Origin: Tetrahymena thermophila SB210 | Lineage: Eukaryota > Ciliophora > Oligohymenophorea > Hymenostomatida > Tetrahymenidae | Assembly: GCF_000189635.1 (NCBI RefSeq) | Contig: NW_002476377.1 | Coordinates: forward strand, 310,001 to 374,000 | Length of the DNA stretch: 64,000 bases | Direction of reading: 5' to 3' | Shown here: piece after piece, positions 28,283 to 41,179 of the stretch | Layout of the letters: every line of letters begins with the position of its first letter | How positions within the stretch are numbered: position 1 is the stretch's first letter | The notes under the pieces: model-generated | Database searches by the model: none | What the model was told of the DNA's origin: nothing | The model's input: only the letters and a program-made list of their open reading frames with translations | Made by a program: the position numbers and the translations under genes

Positions 28283-29155
28283 TCATACTAGGATAGCAAT
28301 GCTTCCAAAAATAACTAAAAATGATCCTATTAAGCTAGTTAGATAAATTTATTCATTAAAAAGGAAAATATCAACAAAAAATGACATGATAACCTAAGTG
28401 TAAGATAAAGGAGTAATTATAGAGGCTTATTCTAGAGTATAAGAGCGAGACTAAAACATCTAGGCAATGAACCCACTTAGACCTATGATAGTTATCAAAA
28501 TAAAATAGAATTGGTTCACTTTAAATTCATTAAACGGACTTTATAACTATGCTAAACCGCTAAATAAGGGTGTAATATAATGACTGAACATAAGAAGCTA
28601 AGCATTATTAATTTTCATTTAGAACTGCACTTTTCTTTATATAACCAATACAAAAGACATAAAAAAACTACTTAGCAAGCCTAATAAACAACCTAAAAGT
28701 TGATTTCTTCCTTCGATTTCAACAGTCTTAGAATTAAACAAAAAAGCTGGTCTTACTACTAATACAATTCCTATGAAGCTTAATAGACTATAAAATATTT
28801 GTTTTTTAGTTAATTTTTCTCCTAGATAAGGGACTGATAAAAAGCATGTGAAAAGAGGAGTTGTATTTGTAACTACGACTGCATCAGATAAAGTTAGCAG
28901 TTTATAACTCGTGAATGCTAAAAGCATGACAATTGCCCCTAGAATTCCTCTTAGTGCCATTAATTTGAGCTCTGTATAATTTTTAGGGAAAATAGGAATA
29001 TTTTGGATATAGCAAAATAGGTAATTTAATATAATTCCAATGCACATTCTCCCTTAAATAATCTAAAAAGTAGAATATCCCTTTCTCATCAATCCTACAC
29101 AAGTAAACATAACAATAAAGAATACATTTCCAGCAATTGCATAAAGAATTGCCAT
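28283..29155 (-). CDS. EamA/DMT-superfamily membrane transporter
   Basis: Intronless, 290 residues, from the ATG at 29155 (MAILYAIAGNVFFIVM) to the TGA at 28283. About ten hydrophobic segments are visible, forming two EamA-like halves. The first half holds LMRKGYSTFQ, LMALRGILGAIVMLLAFTSY, LTLSDAVVVTNTTPLFTCF, LGEKLTKKQ and GIVLVVRPAF. The second half holds LGCLLGLLSSFFMSFVLVIQ, ITIIGLSGFIAQMFQSRSY, LEQASIITPLSYTQVIMSFF and LIGSFLVIFGSIAILV. The A-x-x-x-x-P-x-x-T motif in each half and the LGE loop are typical of the drug/metabolite transporter superfamily, close to the SLC35G-like group. Substrate cannot be told from sequence. Several Gln are encoded by TAA/TAG. The lack of introns contrasts with most neighbours. 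The membrane it sits in is not indicated. Confidence 0.92.
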
Positions 29156-31181
29156 TTTCCTGCCTTTCTGCTACTCTTAGTTTAAAATCTTTTAACTTAT
29201 TTAAGCAAAAGATAAAAATAAATTCTGTATCATTAGCTTTTTTTATATTGAAAAAATTTATTAAATTTAAGAAATATTTATGATTGAATTAATTATAACA
29301 TTTCAGTAGTTAATTTAAAGTTTTTCACAAAAGGTCCAGGCACATGCAAAATCAACCAAATTAATTATTTGTATATTTATATTTAATGTAAACTAAAAAG
29401 GTTTAATTAAAAAAGATATCAATAAATCTAATTTGTAAATTTATCGCTTGTATAAAAATAAATAAATAAATACTTAATATAAACCATTGTTTTTTTCATA
29501 ATAAATATTCTTTCAAAATAAATAGTTAAAATAGGGAATAACAATTTCAACATTAATTATTTCATATATCAAATAAATTATTTAACTAAATTTAGATTAC
29601 TTAAAAATATATCATGCTATTTTTTTGCATTAAAAGTTAGTAGAATAACCATAAATCTTAAATGCATAATACGCTAAAAGTATAAAATTAAATATATTGA
29701 GTGTTGATAAATCATTTTTATTTAAATCTACAGATTAAAATTTAGAGTAAACTATTACATATTTAGATATATTGTTTCCAAGTGTCTTTCATTTTTTATC
29801 TGGCTACACATTTTTATGCTAATCAAGTATTTAGATGTGTAAATTAATTAATTTATTTTTTTGCTTTTCCATTAAATTGAATTTTGTATTTATTTTTCAA
29901 AATCAATCAAAGTCAACAAACAAAGAAATAAATTTTTACAAATATATAAAGCCTACAAAAAATGATATTATAATTCAATATTCTATTTCAATAATGTAAG
30001 AATAAAATAATAAAAAAAGTAAAAATGAATTATCTTTAATCAAATAAAATCATTATTATGTTTTAATTTAATAGAGAGAATTTTTAAAATGTAGTTTGAA
30101 AGATTAAATTAACATTTTTAGTTTTAAAAATTTATGCTTATTATTTAATTAAAATATAGACATGTTTTATAGCAAATATGTGTATTTTTAAATTTCATCA
30201 TAAATAAATTAATAAATAATGAAAATATTCTTTATTATATCTTGAAATAGTTTTTGAGAATTTCATGTATTAAAATTCAATAAAAATAATAAATTAAAAA
30301 TTAAAATTATTCTTTTGTAATTAGTAGAAGTTATAGTGAGGATTATTAGAGCATAAATAAAAGACATTTTTATTGTTTTTAATGGGGAAAATATGAATTA
30401 TTAATTAATTACTTATGTAATTAAACATCTTAAAATATACCAAAAAGTATGCTTTTTGTTTAAAAAAAAATTAATTATTTTATTCATGCTCCACTCTCTG
30501 TAAAAATTAAATTGAAAATATTGAAAACACATCAATAATATTTTGTTTAATTTGGATATTTTGATTAAAATAAAAATTTTTCATTTATTGAGCAAATATT
30601 TTTAAAATAACAAGAGAATTAAGAATAAATAATTAAAATTTAACTGTTTTTTTGAAAAAAAATATTTATGTAAAGCATAAAAATTTTAGTAATTAAACAA
30701 ATATCATCCTATGTAAAGCAAAATATAAATGATTTTGTTTTTTTGAACATTCTTCTTAAAAAATACAAATTTTAACCGTTAAAAATAATTTTATTTTTTT
30801 GACAAAAATTAAATTTATAATTAATTCAATCATTTTAATTCTAAAATTATAAAATTTATTGTATTTCATAATTTAATTGAAAGGAATTTATCATCAAAAA
30901 TAAATATTAAATATTATTTTTTAATTAAATTTTGTCAGAAAATCTTCTCAAAAATATGTTTCATAAAAATTATACAAATATAATCTTTTTATTAATTATT
31001 TAGTTCATTAAAAAATTATTTAAATTTTAATATCATTAATCAAAATCTATCTTAAAATAATAAAGAATTTAAATAAAAATGTCATAAAAATAATTGCTAA
31101 AGTAACATTTTTTTAATCAAATGATAATGAATGACAATTAAAAATAAATTATACAAACTTCTATAATTTATGATTAAAATT
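29156..31181. other. Long AT-rich intergenic region
   Basis: About 2 kb of near-homogeneous A/T sequence with repeated short TTTA/AATA words. No coding frame with normal codon use was found on either strand. Promoter of the transporter gene and 3' end of the hydroxylase are expected here. Confidence 0.35.
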
Positions 31182-32036
31182 TCAAGATTTTTCTTTTTCT
31201 AATTTTTATTAAAATTCTTGTTTGTTGTAAAATGTGGCTCCAGTGTTCATAAGGTAATCCCAAAGAGTCAAAAGTTCACTGAAGTGAATTTTAGTTTTTG
31301 AGTGATGGAGGTTATGGTGGGCCGATGTGTTGATGAATAGTTTTGGAAGAGTATTTTCTATGAAGTCAAATGTGTATCCACAGTGAAGGTAAATATTTAA
31401 AACTATAAAGAAAAGGATAACACTTCCATGAAGCCATGTGCAGAGCTTAAATTGATTGGCTATTTCGAGTTAATCAAATAATAAGGGACCAAAAGTAAGG
31501 ACAGATTCAAATGGTGATACTCCAAAAGAAGCAAAGCATGAAGGATCAAAGAAAGAGTGGTGATTTCTGTGGAAATACCAGAATGTACGAGTATGTAAAA
31601 GGCGATGTTTCCAATAAGTGTGGAAGTCAACTAATAAGAAGAAAAATACCATAAACAGAGTGTTTAAAATGATAGAGTCTCCTACAAAACTCTCTTTTAA
31701 ATCCATGGTATAAGCTGTCAATTCACCATTAAGATATCTTTAGACAGGCCATGCTGCCAAAAGAGAGACTACCCAATAGCAGCGAGTAGTTTCAAAAATT
31801 TCTTTTAAATATTGAGTGGGTTTTGGAGGATCTTATATACGCTTACCAAATATTTTACAGAATAATGTCACTAATCCAGCAAATGGCATAAGCACAAGGT
31901 TGAGACCTATATAGAGTTTAAAGAAAACTTCATACCATTATAAAGGATTTTTAGATATTAAGCCTAAGGCGAAACCTCCAAAGACTATAGATTGATCAAT
32001 TATAAAACCTACTTTTGGTGTTATAACAAAACCCAT
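31182..32036 (-). CDS. Fatty-acid-hydroxylase/sterol-desaturase family membrane enzyme
   Basis: Intronless, 284 residues, ATG at 32036 (MGFVITPKVGF) to the TGA at 31182. The family uses a di-iron centre held by histidine boxes to hydroxylate or desaturate lipids in the endoplasmic reticulum. All three boxes are present: KHRLLH at about residues 143-148, HRNHH at 156-160 and HHNLHH at 240-245. Hydrophobic segments lie at about 37-60, 87-97, 121-137 and 205-218, in the usual four-helix arrangement. The LWDYLMNT near the C-terminus is also typical (LWDxxFGT in relatives). Spacing fits the C-4 methylsterol oxidase/C-5 desaturase/hydroxylase superfamily but does not pick one reaction; related ciliate genes have been linked to sterol desaturation. 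The family call is firm, the substrate is not. Confidence 0.93.
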
Positions 32037-33465
32037 TACTTTTGAGAAACTTTTGATAATTAAATTTTGTTTGCTAATCAAATTAAATAATATTATAAAT
32101 AATATGTAAATCTAGATAATCACTTCAGAATTTAAAGAGCATCAAGCTCCAAAAACAGCTGCTTCACTGAAAAAAAAATAAAATTAAATAAAATTTTTCT
32201 CCCCAGAAACATTTAATTGATTGATTTGTTAATTTGTTTAATAATATTATTTAAAAATATTGTTTATTTTGTTTAATATTATTAATTCAAAGGAGAAAAG
32301 ATTGTTTGAAAATTTTAAATTACTGTCATAAACAAATAAATGACATCACTTTGCATAAACACCCTTTAAACAACCTTAATCGAATTAAATTTTTAAATTG
32401 TTTGAGCATTTATTAATGAATTTAATTTATTGTAAATTAATGTAAATATTATGTGAAAAACTAAGGTTACATTAAAACTTCAAATAGAACTAGATCTATC
32501 AAAGAAAATTATGCAAAAATAGTTCAAATAAATACTTTTCATACTTTTAATTCTAGGCATTTTTTGCATTATTTTTGATGTAGCAATTGAATAAAAATAA
32601 TTAATTTTTATAGTTTATTTTCTTCACCTTTAATAATATTATCACTATTCTTCATAGTTTTAATTTTTAATAGACTACTAAAAACCTAACTATTGTCATC
32701 AATACATTTATATATTTTAAGTTGATTTATGAGTATGAGTAGCATTATCAGCATTAATTAAAAATAATAGAAAACTTGTAACACTAATGTTGTGTGAAAG
32801 TTAAGCATTTATAAAAGAATATATATGATTATGTGCTGTGAAGATTTCATTTTTTTTAAATTTTAAGCCATTTATATAGGATATATAATACTTTTCTAAA
32901 TTAAGTATAATTAGAAAAAATGAAAATAATTTAGGAATTAGATAGCTTATAGATGATAATGATTCGAATAGCTTGAATACTATGGCAGTTAAAATAGGAA
33001 AACACAATTTTCTTATATTGAGCAAATTGTATTTTAATAATTAGTGAATTTAAAAATAAAATGAGTATGAAGGTAAAATAAAAATTGAGATGAAGTAAAT
33101 TACAGATTGTTAAAACTTTGTTTGTTAAAGCCACAAATTAAAAAAGATATTCGACAAAAAAAATTCCCCAGAAAATATTTAAATATTTTTTCTTTAGCTT
33201 ACAGAAAAATTATCAAAAAAAATCAAATTATATCGACTAAATCTTCACAAAAAGATTACATATTTTTTTCAAAAATTTTAAAATGAAACTCAAGATATTA
33301 AAAAAATGATAATTTGCAAGTAAAACTCACTTGTAATTATAAATCACATCCTTAAATATTCGAATTGAAACGTTTGCTGCTGCTTTTTTATTGCTTTTTG
33401 TTTGATAAATAAATAAATTGCTTTAAAAATAAATATATTGCATTATAAATAATTAAATTTATTTA
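32037..33465. other. AT-rich intergenic region between hydroxylase and Gln-rich gene
   Basis: About 1.4 kb. Apart from the possible small plus-strand gene at 32729-33047, it shows A/T-rich sequence without clear features. The hydroxylase promoter should lie in its left part. Confidence 0.35.
32729..33047 (+). CDS. Possible small two-exon gene, unknown function
   Basis: A tentative model within otherwise AT-rich sequence. Exon 1 is 32729-32788 (MSMSSIISINQKQQ), a 55-base GT...AG intron follows, and exon 2 is 32844-33047 ending in TGA, with phase kept. The 87-residue product has a fairly ordinary composition near its end (IDDNDSNSLNTMAVKIGKHN). No domain is recognised. It stands between two minus-strand genes and overlaps only weaker antisense frames. 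With only one stop codon in this code, an 87-codon frame can arise by chance, so this could be nothing. Confidence 0.3.
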
Positions 33466-36400
33466 TCAGTATTAATTAGGATTATTTTGATAGAGTTGGA
33501 TTGAGTTTTATTTAAACTAGTCTTAGCTTTGATTTTCGAAAATCCTCTTTTTTACATCGTTAGCAATCGAAAAATCTTTAATTGACCGTCCTTCTGAAAA
33601 CTAATTCGATTCAGTCGACCCTGATTTCTCTTTATTTGATGTATTGTTAAATTTAGAGTTGTTACTACTTGAGTGGCCGTTTATGTCTTGTATTTTCTTT
33701 TCCTAGTTTGTCCCTGTATGATATCCAGAGAGTTATTTATTTTCATCTTTGTTCGATAGCTATAACGATTTTCTCATCAAGTACTTCTCTCTCAAGCTTG
33801 GCATCACATAGTAAATGTTGTCAGGATGCGAGGTCCTTGGAATATTGGTATAAGATTGAGGTGTGACACATCCATCAGAAGTATTTGCATCGCTTGCTGA
33901 CTACTGCTTTTTGTATTTAGCTTGTGTATTTTGCTTTTATTACTTTTCTTTTTATACTTTAAATTTGCTATTTCTATTGCTGCTTGAATCCTATCCGCTT
34001 TAATTCCACTTTTCTACACTCTCCAAATCTAATGAAGGCACATTAACTTTAGAACTACTTTCTTCATTCAAAGGAGGTCTTACTATATTAATAACAAAGA
34101 TAAATTTTTAAATAAAAAAAACTATCAACAATGTTTATTTTTTAAAAATGAAATATAAATAAATAAATCAGTTTGTTTTTATCCAAAATAAAGAAAAATT
34201 AATACAATTTTTTTTTTATTTTGCACTCTAAGAATAATTTTTTCTGTTATCACTTGAGTTACTAGATCGCTCAGGTGCCGCCTATAAGTGATTAAACACT
34301 TTTTTCTAAGGAGGTGTCATCTATTTATTACGTTACTTATCTTAATCCTACTCATGTAAAAATTCTTGTCTGTCTCTACTTTTAAAATAAAAATTTAAAT
34401 TTATTTTACTTTGAATATAAATTTTTTCTTACTCTTTTAAATATTCGATATTTTGTTGTTTTGAGTGTTTCTCTTCAATAAAATCCTGATAGTATCTATC
34501 TGATTCTTCCATTTTTTAATATTTAGGTAAGTTTTATTTATCATTATTATTCTTCTAATCCTATTATTGAGTAAATTTCTATTCACTTTATTGCTATGAA
34601 AGTTACAACTATTCTTCGTATATTTTAGAGAGGTGGGATTTCTATATATATTATTATTATTATTATTGTGGTTATTTCTAAACATGATTCTATTATTTCA
34701 TATTTTATCTATCTTCAAATATATTATAATTTTCATAGTAAAGTATTTTGTTTTAATGATCTTAATTATTTCTAATCTAATCCTATTTACCATTGTTAAT
34801 TATTTAATTGCTATTTTAATTATTTGTTTTGGGTTTTTAGTTTAAATTATTGCTGTTATTTTTGTCAAAAAAAATATTTTTATTTTAGAATACAGTGTTT
34901 CTCTCTGCATTATGTGTTTTTTAGTTATTATAAACGTGAGAAGAGCTTTGATTGTTCAAAGTAAAATTATCAATTTTCTTCAAGCTATCTGCTTATCTTT
35001 TAACTGTTTCTGGAGATTCTTCATATTCAAAATCGTCCATTATCGTGTTAAAATTATTCATTGTACCATTTGATTAGGTAGATTATTTATGGGAAGGGCT
35101 TGTCATTGTTTAAAGCTAGCTCTTAATTGTTTATATATTTCGATTAAAACTTGTGTTCTCATACGAAGGCATAGTTGTGTAATCTTTGACATCAGGAGTA
35201 ATCTATTTCAAGCTTGGTAATTCTTGAGAATTAAATTTGGAAAACAAATAGCTTCCTTTATTTTAGCCATTGTGTTAAGTATTCAAAGATTACTCCAAAG
35301 GAGTGTTAGTAGACTACAAATTTAAATCTTGCATGATATCTGAATAGTTATGATTTGATTAATTATTTGCTAAAAAACTATACTGATTTTTTGTAATATT
35401 TGAAGATACTGGTCGCGATGTGTAAGGATAGTTAGAGCTGTCATTTGATTTGTTCTTTTAGTGTAATTACAAAATTTACTTTGTTGAACTACTTTGCAAC
35501 TGTGTACTATGTCTATAAGGTATTTATTATTTTAACATATTATAGTCTATTTTATATTGCTAAGTATTTTGTTTATTTTAAGCTTAATCAGGTTGCTACT
35601 ACCTTAAAATATAATTTTAAGCACTCTCTATTGAATTTTACTTGTAGTGATTTGTTTGGTGCAAATTATTATTTCTATTTTAAAACTCCTAGACTATTTA
35701 ATTGTGATAATCTAGCATTTTGTAAAATAAGTAGCTGTACTTTTTATTGTCTAATTTATTATAGAATTCAGATTCATTTTTAAATTTCTGTCTAAAACAG
35801 AAAAGTTAATCTTTGTTCATTCTGACATTTTTAAGAAATAACTAAATTAGCTATTTATTATTTCTTTTCTGCATTTCTACTTTTTGTTCTTCCTTGCTTT
35901 TTTTTTCTTAGACCCTATCTTGATCCTACATTTTATCTAAATTTATCTTCGAATCTTTTAATTAAATTAATTGTTTCAATTTTTAATATAATCCGTTTTT
36001 TAGTTTTATTACTATCCTTGCTGGTATTTGATGTGATACTGCTATTACTACTACTTCTACTATTGCTTTAGCTTTAATCGCTGCTAAAGTAACTATCTTC
36101 TTCGCTGCTACTATCACTATTACTACAGCTTTATTTTATGTTTTTCTTTTTTGACATGATTTTATGATTCTTGTCTAATTTAGTTTTTTATTCTTGCATA
36201 CTTTGCATTTTTAACTTTATAATATTAAATAATATTTTATTTTAGATAATAAAAAATATTTTTATATTACATTTAGCAAAGCTAATTAAGACGTTAAACT
36301 GTTGATTTCCTTTTTCATAGCTTATTACTTCTCTTCAGAATCTTTTTATTTATTTCTATTTATTTGGTAAAATATTGTTGAATCTTTGATTTTCTTTTAT

Positions 36401-37229
36401 TTAGAAAATAAGTTAGAATTACAATTAAGATCTATATTAAATATTCTATTTCTATAAGCTGTCTATTAATTCAGATAGTGCCTAATAACTACTATTAGAG
36501 TTATTTGTTATTGAAGAAGGCTAAGTCAATTGTGGAATGCAGTCTTTGTTAGCTTCGCTTATTCTATTTAATACTTATTTTTAATACTAAGAAGAAAAAA
36601 TCCAAAAATTACTCTAAATTCTCTTGAATTTTTAGTGCTTTCGGTGATATTTAATGCTGATTGCAATTTATATTCTATTCAATATTATGCTAATTTAAAA
36701 GTTAAGCCATATTTATTTTATAATTCTAAGCTGCTTGAATATTCACATTACCAGTGCTTTATGCATTAGTTCTTTGATTTTAATTGTATCTATCAAAATA
36801 ATTGTTTCCTTAACTGCACTCATAAAACTCTAGTTGATTCTAATGTTTTAAAATTAATCTGATTTCACTAATAATAACAAAAATAATCATAAATTTACTT
36901 AAAGATTTAGCTTATCTATAAGAAGCGTATCTATAGCATTTTTAGCTTTATCTAAACTATCCTTTACTTCCTTTATAATTGTTTAAATTATTTATTAGAT
37001 AATTCTTTCAAAAAATATATAATATTTTTTTTACTGCAAACGAATAATTGTTTAACAGCTATAAGCTTTAATTCTTGCTTGAAGTTGTATGAAGTCTTGA
37101 AGTTATCTAGAATAAGGATTAATTTTATGAACTGTTTTTGAATTAAAGCCCAGATGACTAAGAGCCTTTACTATCTACATTGACTACTTTAAAAGGCGAT
37201 GAATATTGGTTATCAATTTTTAGATTCAT
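33466..37229 (-). CDS. Gln/Asn/Ser-rich coiled-coil protein, unknown function
   Basis: No known family recognised. The start is the ATG at 37229 (MNLKIDNQYSSPFKVV). Short introns break the first kilobase; coding then runs through EVKDSLDKAKNAIDTLL, QISPKALKIQENLE, QKDSEEKQQAMKKEINSL and a second Met at 36157 in KIMSKKKNIKQS, followed by a phospho-type Ser/Asp/Glu run (SDSSSEEDSYFSSD). A helical KEEQKVEMQKRNNKQ segment comes next, then about 650 residues dominated by Gln, Asn and Ser, including a run of Gln codons written as TAA near 34.65 kb. The last exon ends FKQNSIQLYQNNPNQY before the TGA at 33466. Total length is probably about 1,100 residues. Exact junctions in the 5' kilobase are uncertain, and 36335-37229 might be a separate small gene. 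There is no membrane or enzymatic domain. Confidence 0.7.
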
Positions 37230-39900
37230 TTTACATAAAATCTATATTTATATATCTATCTATCACTTTATGTATAAATGTATTTATCTATATTCTTTTA
37301 CCTATATTTTATTTTAAAATTGTTAATTTTATAATTAGATTTAAATGATTTTTAACTTTTTCTTATACTTACTTCTCTTTCTACAAAAAAGAAATTTATC
37401 ATAAATTTACTAGCAAAATACTTGAATATTATTATTCAATTTAATTGTATAATTCCTAAGTAAATTTATTATTTTTATAAACATAAATAACTAAAATCAT
37501 TGAAAGAGTGTTAAATAATTCATTTCTTTTATTTTTTTTTTGAGTTAGAAAATAGTTAAATTTTGATATTTACTAGATTTTAGTCAAAAAATAAGATTAT
37601 TATTAAATATCTATTTTATAGTAATAAAAATTTAAAAATAAATTTATCAATTTTATTAATATTTTTACATTATTTTAAACAGGTAAAATGTTTTTATAAA
37701 AAAACACAAAAATCTTTAAACCTCAAAGTAATTATTTATTTGTTTTACTTTTTCATAAAAATATTGTAAAATTTGTTTTTTCTACTGTCTAATTGTATTT
37801 TTACTACTTTAATAAATAAAATTTATATAAAATGGCATAAAAAATTAAAATGATCAATAATAAATATTAAAAATATTTAAGCTTAATTTAAATGGTAAAG
37901 GATTTATTTAATTTATTCTCATAAAAAAACATCTAAAATTTGAATTAGTAAAATAATTTTTATTAATAACTTCCCTCCTTAATAAAGGAACTACATTTAA
38001 ACTTGAATTAAAATTTAAATTATAAGCTTTTTTTAAATGATAAAATACTTATTTTAGTATGTAAAATTACAATTTAGTGTTATGATAATAAGATTAATTA
38101 TTAAAGGTTTTTTTTAATTAATAATGATAATAAATAGTAAATCTTATAGAAAAAGATATTTCTTAGAGATAAAAATGAATTTTGGTGTCAAAATATTTAT
38201 TAAGTTTTAAGAGTTTTAAAATGTAAATAACTCAAAATTAGATTAATATTTTTTAATTTTATTTGGATTTATTCATCAAAATATAATTTTTATAAGACTA
38301 AAGCATGTATAGAATTAATTTATTTTTTATTAATATTTGTGTTACTAAATTTGATTAAATTTTTAAAATATCAAAAATAGCTCAAAGTTTTTTTTGATGA
38401 CAAAATTAATGAATATTAATAGTATTGGCTCATAAAAGATAGATATTTATGAAAATTCTAACAAACTTGCTTGTAAATTATTTTTATTAGCAATCAAAGA
38501 TGATTAAAAATTTCGAAGGATGAATTAAACATTTTTGAAATAATAATAAATAGCTGATTTTGAAATATGAAAATAAAAGTTAAATTAAATAGGGTTTATA
38601 ATTTTATTATCTTTAATAAATTTTTAAATATGTAACTTAGTAAATTATAAAAAACCAAACAAAATTGGAATTCAGTTTGCATCAAATTACAAATTTACTA
38701 TTCTGAATTTTTGTTTATTAATATGAAAATGTCACTTCTTTATTTATTAAGTTTTGTGAAATAAATTTTATGAAACATATTAAATTATGTTTTTAAATTA
38801 AAAATGAGATGGTTTAGGATATATTAAGATTGGTTTTTTATTATTCAACAATTAATTGTCTTGCTAGCTTTATAGTTTTTTAAAATTTATATTTGTATTT
38901 GTGAATGTAAATGAGTACTTCTTTATATATATCTTCTTTAAATCAAACCAAAATTATTATATTATCTCTAAAAAAACCTATTAATTTTGAAGAAGATACT
39001 TATCGTAAAATATTATTTTGATTTCAAAAGTTAAATATTATTAAATGACTAAAATAGATTTCAAAAAGAAAATTAAAATTTCATATTTCTGTTTTAAATA
39101 ATATTTTTAGGGATAAAAATTTTGATAAATATATATTCAATAGAATATTTAGCTAGTCATAAAAAGATAAAATAAAATAACTAATCAAAGAATCTTAAAG
39201 TAAACAAATAAAAATAATTGAAATCAGCTTGAAAAAGCATCAAAAATAATTAACCAACTTCTTTAAATCAAAGGAATATATTTGTAAAAGGTTATTTAGT
39301 TTAGCTATTTTAATTAGGTATTTAGAATATGTATGATTTTTATAGAAAACCAAGTAGCCATTTTTATTAAAATTTTTCTAGATTTACTCACAGTTATTTA
39401 AAAAATATGAAATACTATAGATATTTTTTAATTTCTAATTGTTATAATATTTTTGAATATCATAAAGCATAAATAAATATTCATAAAATTCTTATTTAAT
39501 TCTATTAATTTTATTTTCAAGTTTTAAAGTACAATCTAACTTGTATAAATTTAGTGGGTGCTTTTGGATCTAAATTTTTAATAAATATGTAAAAATATAT
39601 TTACAAGCGTTTAAAACATAAATAAATAATTGTTAATTCTAAAAATTATTTTTTTTGCATAATTTATAGATTTTACTCACTTAATTGATTTCAATTATTA
39701 AATTTTAGTATTTATTTTAATTTAAAATTAGTTTTTAAAATAGATTTAAATAAATTACTTTTAAAAATTAGTTTTGAATAGAATTATTGAAATTGTTAAT
39801 ATTTTATTTTGTAATATTTAGAATAGCTTAGAACGTTCTTATTTATCTTTTGGAGATTAATAATTAAGGATATAAATATAATGATGTAAGGATTCAAGAA
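37230..39900. other. Long AT-rich intergenic region
   Basis: About 2.7 kb, the longest gene-free stretch in the window. It is extremely A/T rich with many short inverted AT words. No coding frame was seen. It lies between divergent genes (minus-strand Gln-rich protein and the plus-strand candidate at 39901). Confidence 0.35.
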
Positions 39901-40777
39901 ATGAGCTAAATCGAAAGCAAAGTATTTTAAGATTAAATTGAATTAATTACTTTACCTTTCTTGGGTAATATTTAGGAATTTTTAAAAATATATTATTATG
40001 CATCTTTTAAATAATTAACTTTTATGGTAAAAATGAAATATCTGACCAGAATTAGTTTTAAGCTAATGCTCAAATAAGTAATTTATTAATAAATTTTTAA
40101 TGTAATTTTAAAGTACTTTTATCCTTATCATCATCAATTTAATTTTATGGCTATTTTACTTACAATTATAAATTTAAGTGAGTTAAGCAAATCAATAATA
40201 CGTAATGATATTCTTTTTTTTAAATTTGTTTATAAATTTATGGAAATAATGTAATCTAACAAAAAAAAGATGTAATAGATTGATTTATATTCACAAATTA
40301 AATTAAATATTTATTAATTCTTACAAAAAAGTAAGCTCTTTTATTTTTTATTTATTTGAGCTTGTATTTTATTTTAGAAATTTCTATTGTTATGGCAAAT
40401 TAATGAAGATGAGAGATAATATAAAGTAAGTTGATATTAAATAAAAAATACAGGCATGATTAATTAATTAAGTAATTTGCTTGCTTACTTTCTTACTATT
40501 TAAGCAATTAATATTTCATTTTTTTAGTTATATATAAGGATAAAGATATACATTTAGGACAAATAAATTAGAATTATCTATATAACTTTTAGGTGTTGTT
40601 GAAGTAATTATTTATATTTATTAAACTATTAATTATTTACATATTATTATATGTGAGAAAATTTTTAAGATATCGTAAGGTAATTTTGCAATTTTAGTTG
40701 ACGATTAGTTTGTTTGGTAGTAAATTATGAAAGAGTAAATGGTAATAGCTCATAATCATCATTAGTCATTTATGTGA
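39901..40777 (+). CDS. Possible divergent PP4R3/SMEK-like gene, N-terminally short or decayed
   Basis: Tentative. Several open stretches lie on the plus strand: MSQIESKVFQDQIELITLPFL (from the ATG at 39901, open to 40077), a 40114-40330 segment with AILLTIINLSELSKSIIRND, a short INEDERQYK piece near 40.4 kb, YIRIKIYIQDK near 40.53 kb, and GNFAILVDDQFVWQQIMKEQ ending at a TGA at 40775-40777. By eye these recall, in order, the helical-repeat core of the protein phosphatase 4 regulatory subunit 3 (SMEK/PSY2) family, including its RQKIHQTYRVQYIQD and LQEDEKFL segments. The N-terminal EVH1-like domain is absent, and upstream sequence is too AT-rich to hold it. I could not make all splice junctions keep frame, so it may be a pseudogene or a misread. 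A further open stretch lies at 40.86-40.96 kb. Confidence 0.35.
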
Positions 40778-41179
40778 TTATTATGATATGTATTATAAAT
40801 ATTTGTTTTTAATTAATTTTTACCTGCAGCTTCAATATTTAATTAAATTTTAAAGGTAGAATAAGCTTTGAATTAATTTATGAATCATCTCGTTATTTAA
40901 TTTTTGTGATAAAGAAATTATATCCATGGAATAAGAGAGAAGATTAATAGTAATTTTTTTATTTGTTTGTTTGTTTAGTTGGTGATCTAATTGCAAATTA
41001 AAGGATTAATACTACTTTAGTTAACTAGTTATTAAGTAAAAGATAACCAATCAAAGAAAAAGAGAATATTAATTTAAAATAGCATAATAACTTAGCATTT
41101 ATCTTCTAAAATTTAGTTTAAACTATTTGAATTTATAGTCATAGGTATTTATGTATTTATGCAGTAACTTAGAAGTATA

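Noticed and set aside
39250..39264. Near match (13 of 15 bases) to the Tetrahymena chromosome breakage sequence
   Set aside because: Two mismatches, no telomere repeats nearby, and AT-rich sequence continues on both sides, so a working breakage site is unlikely.
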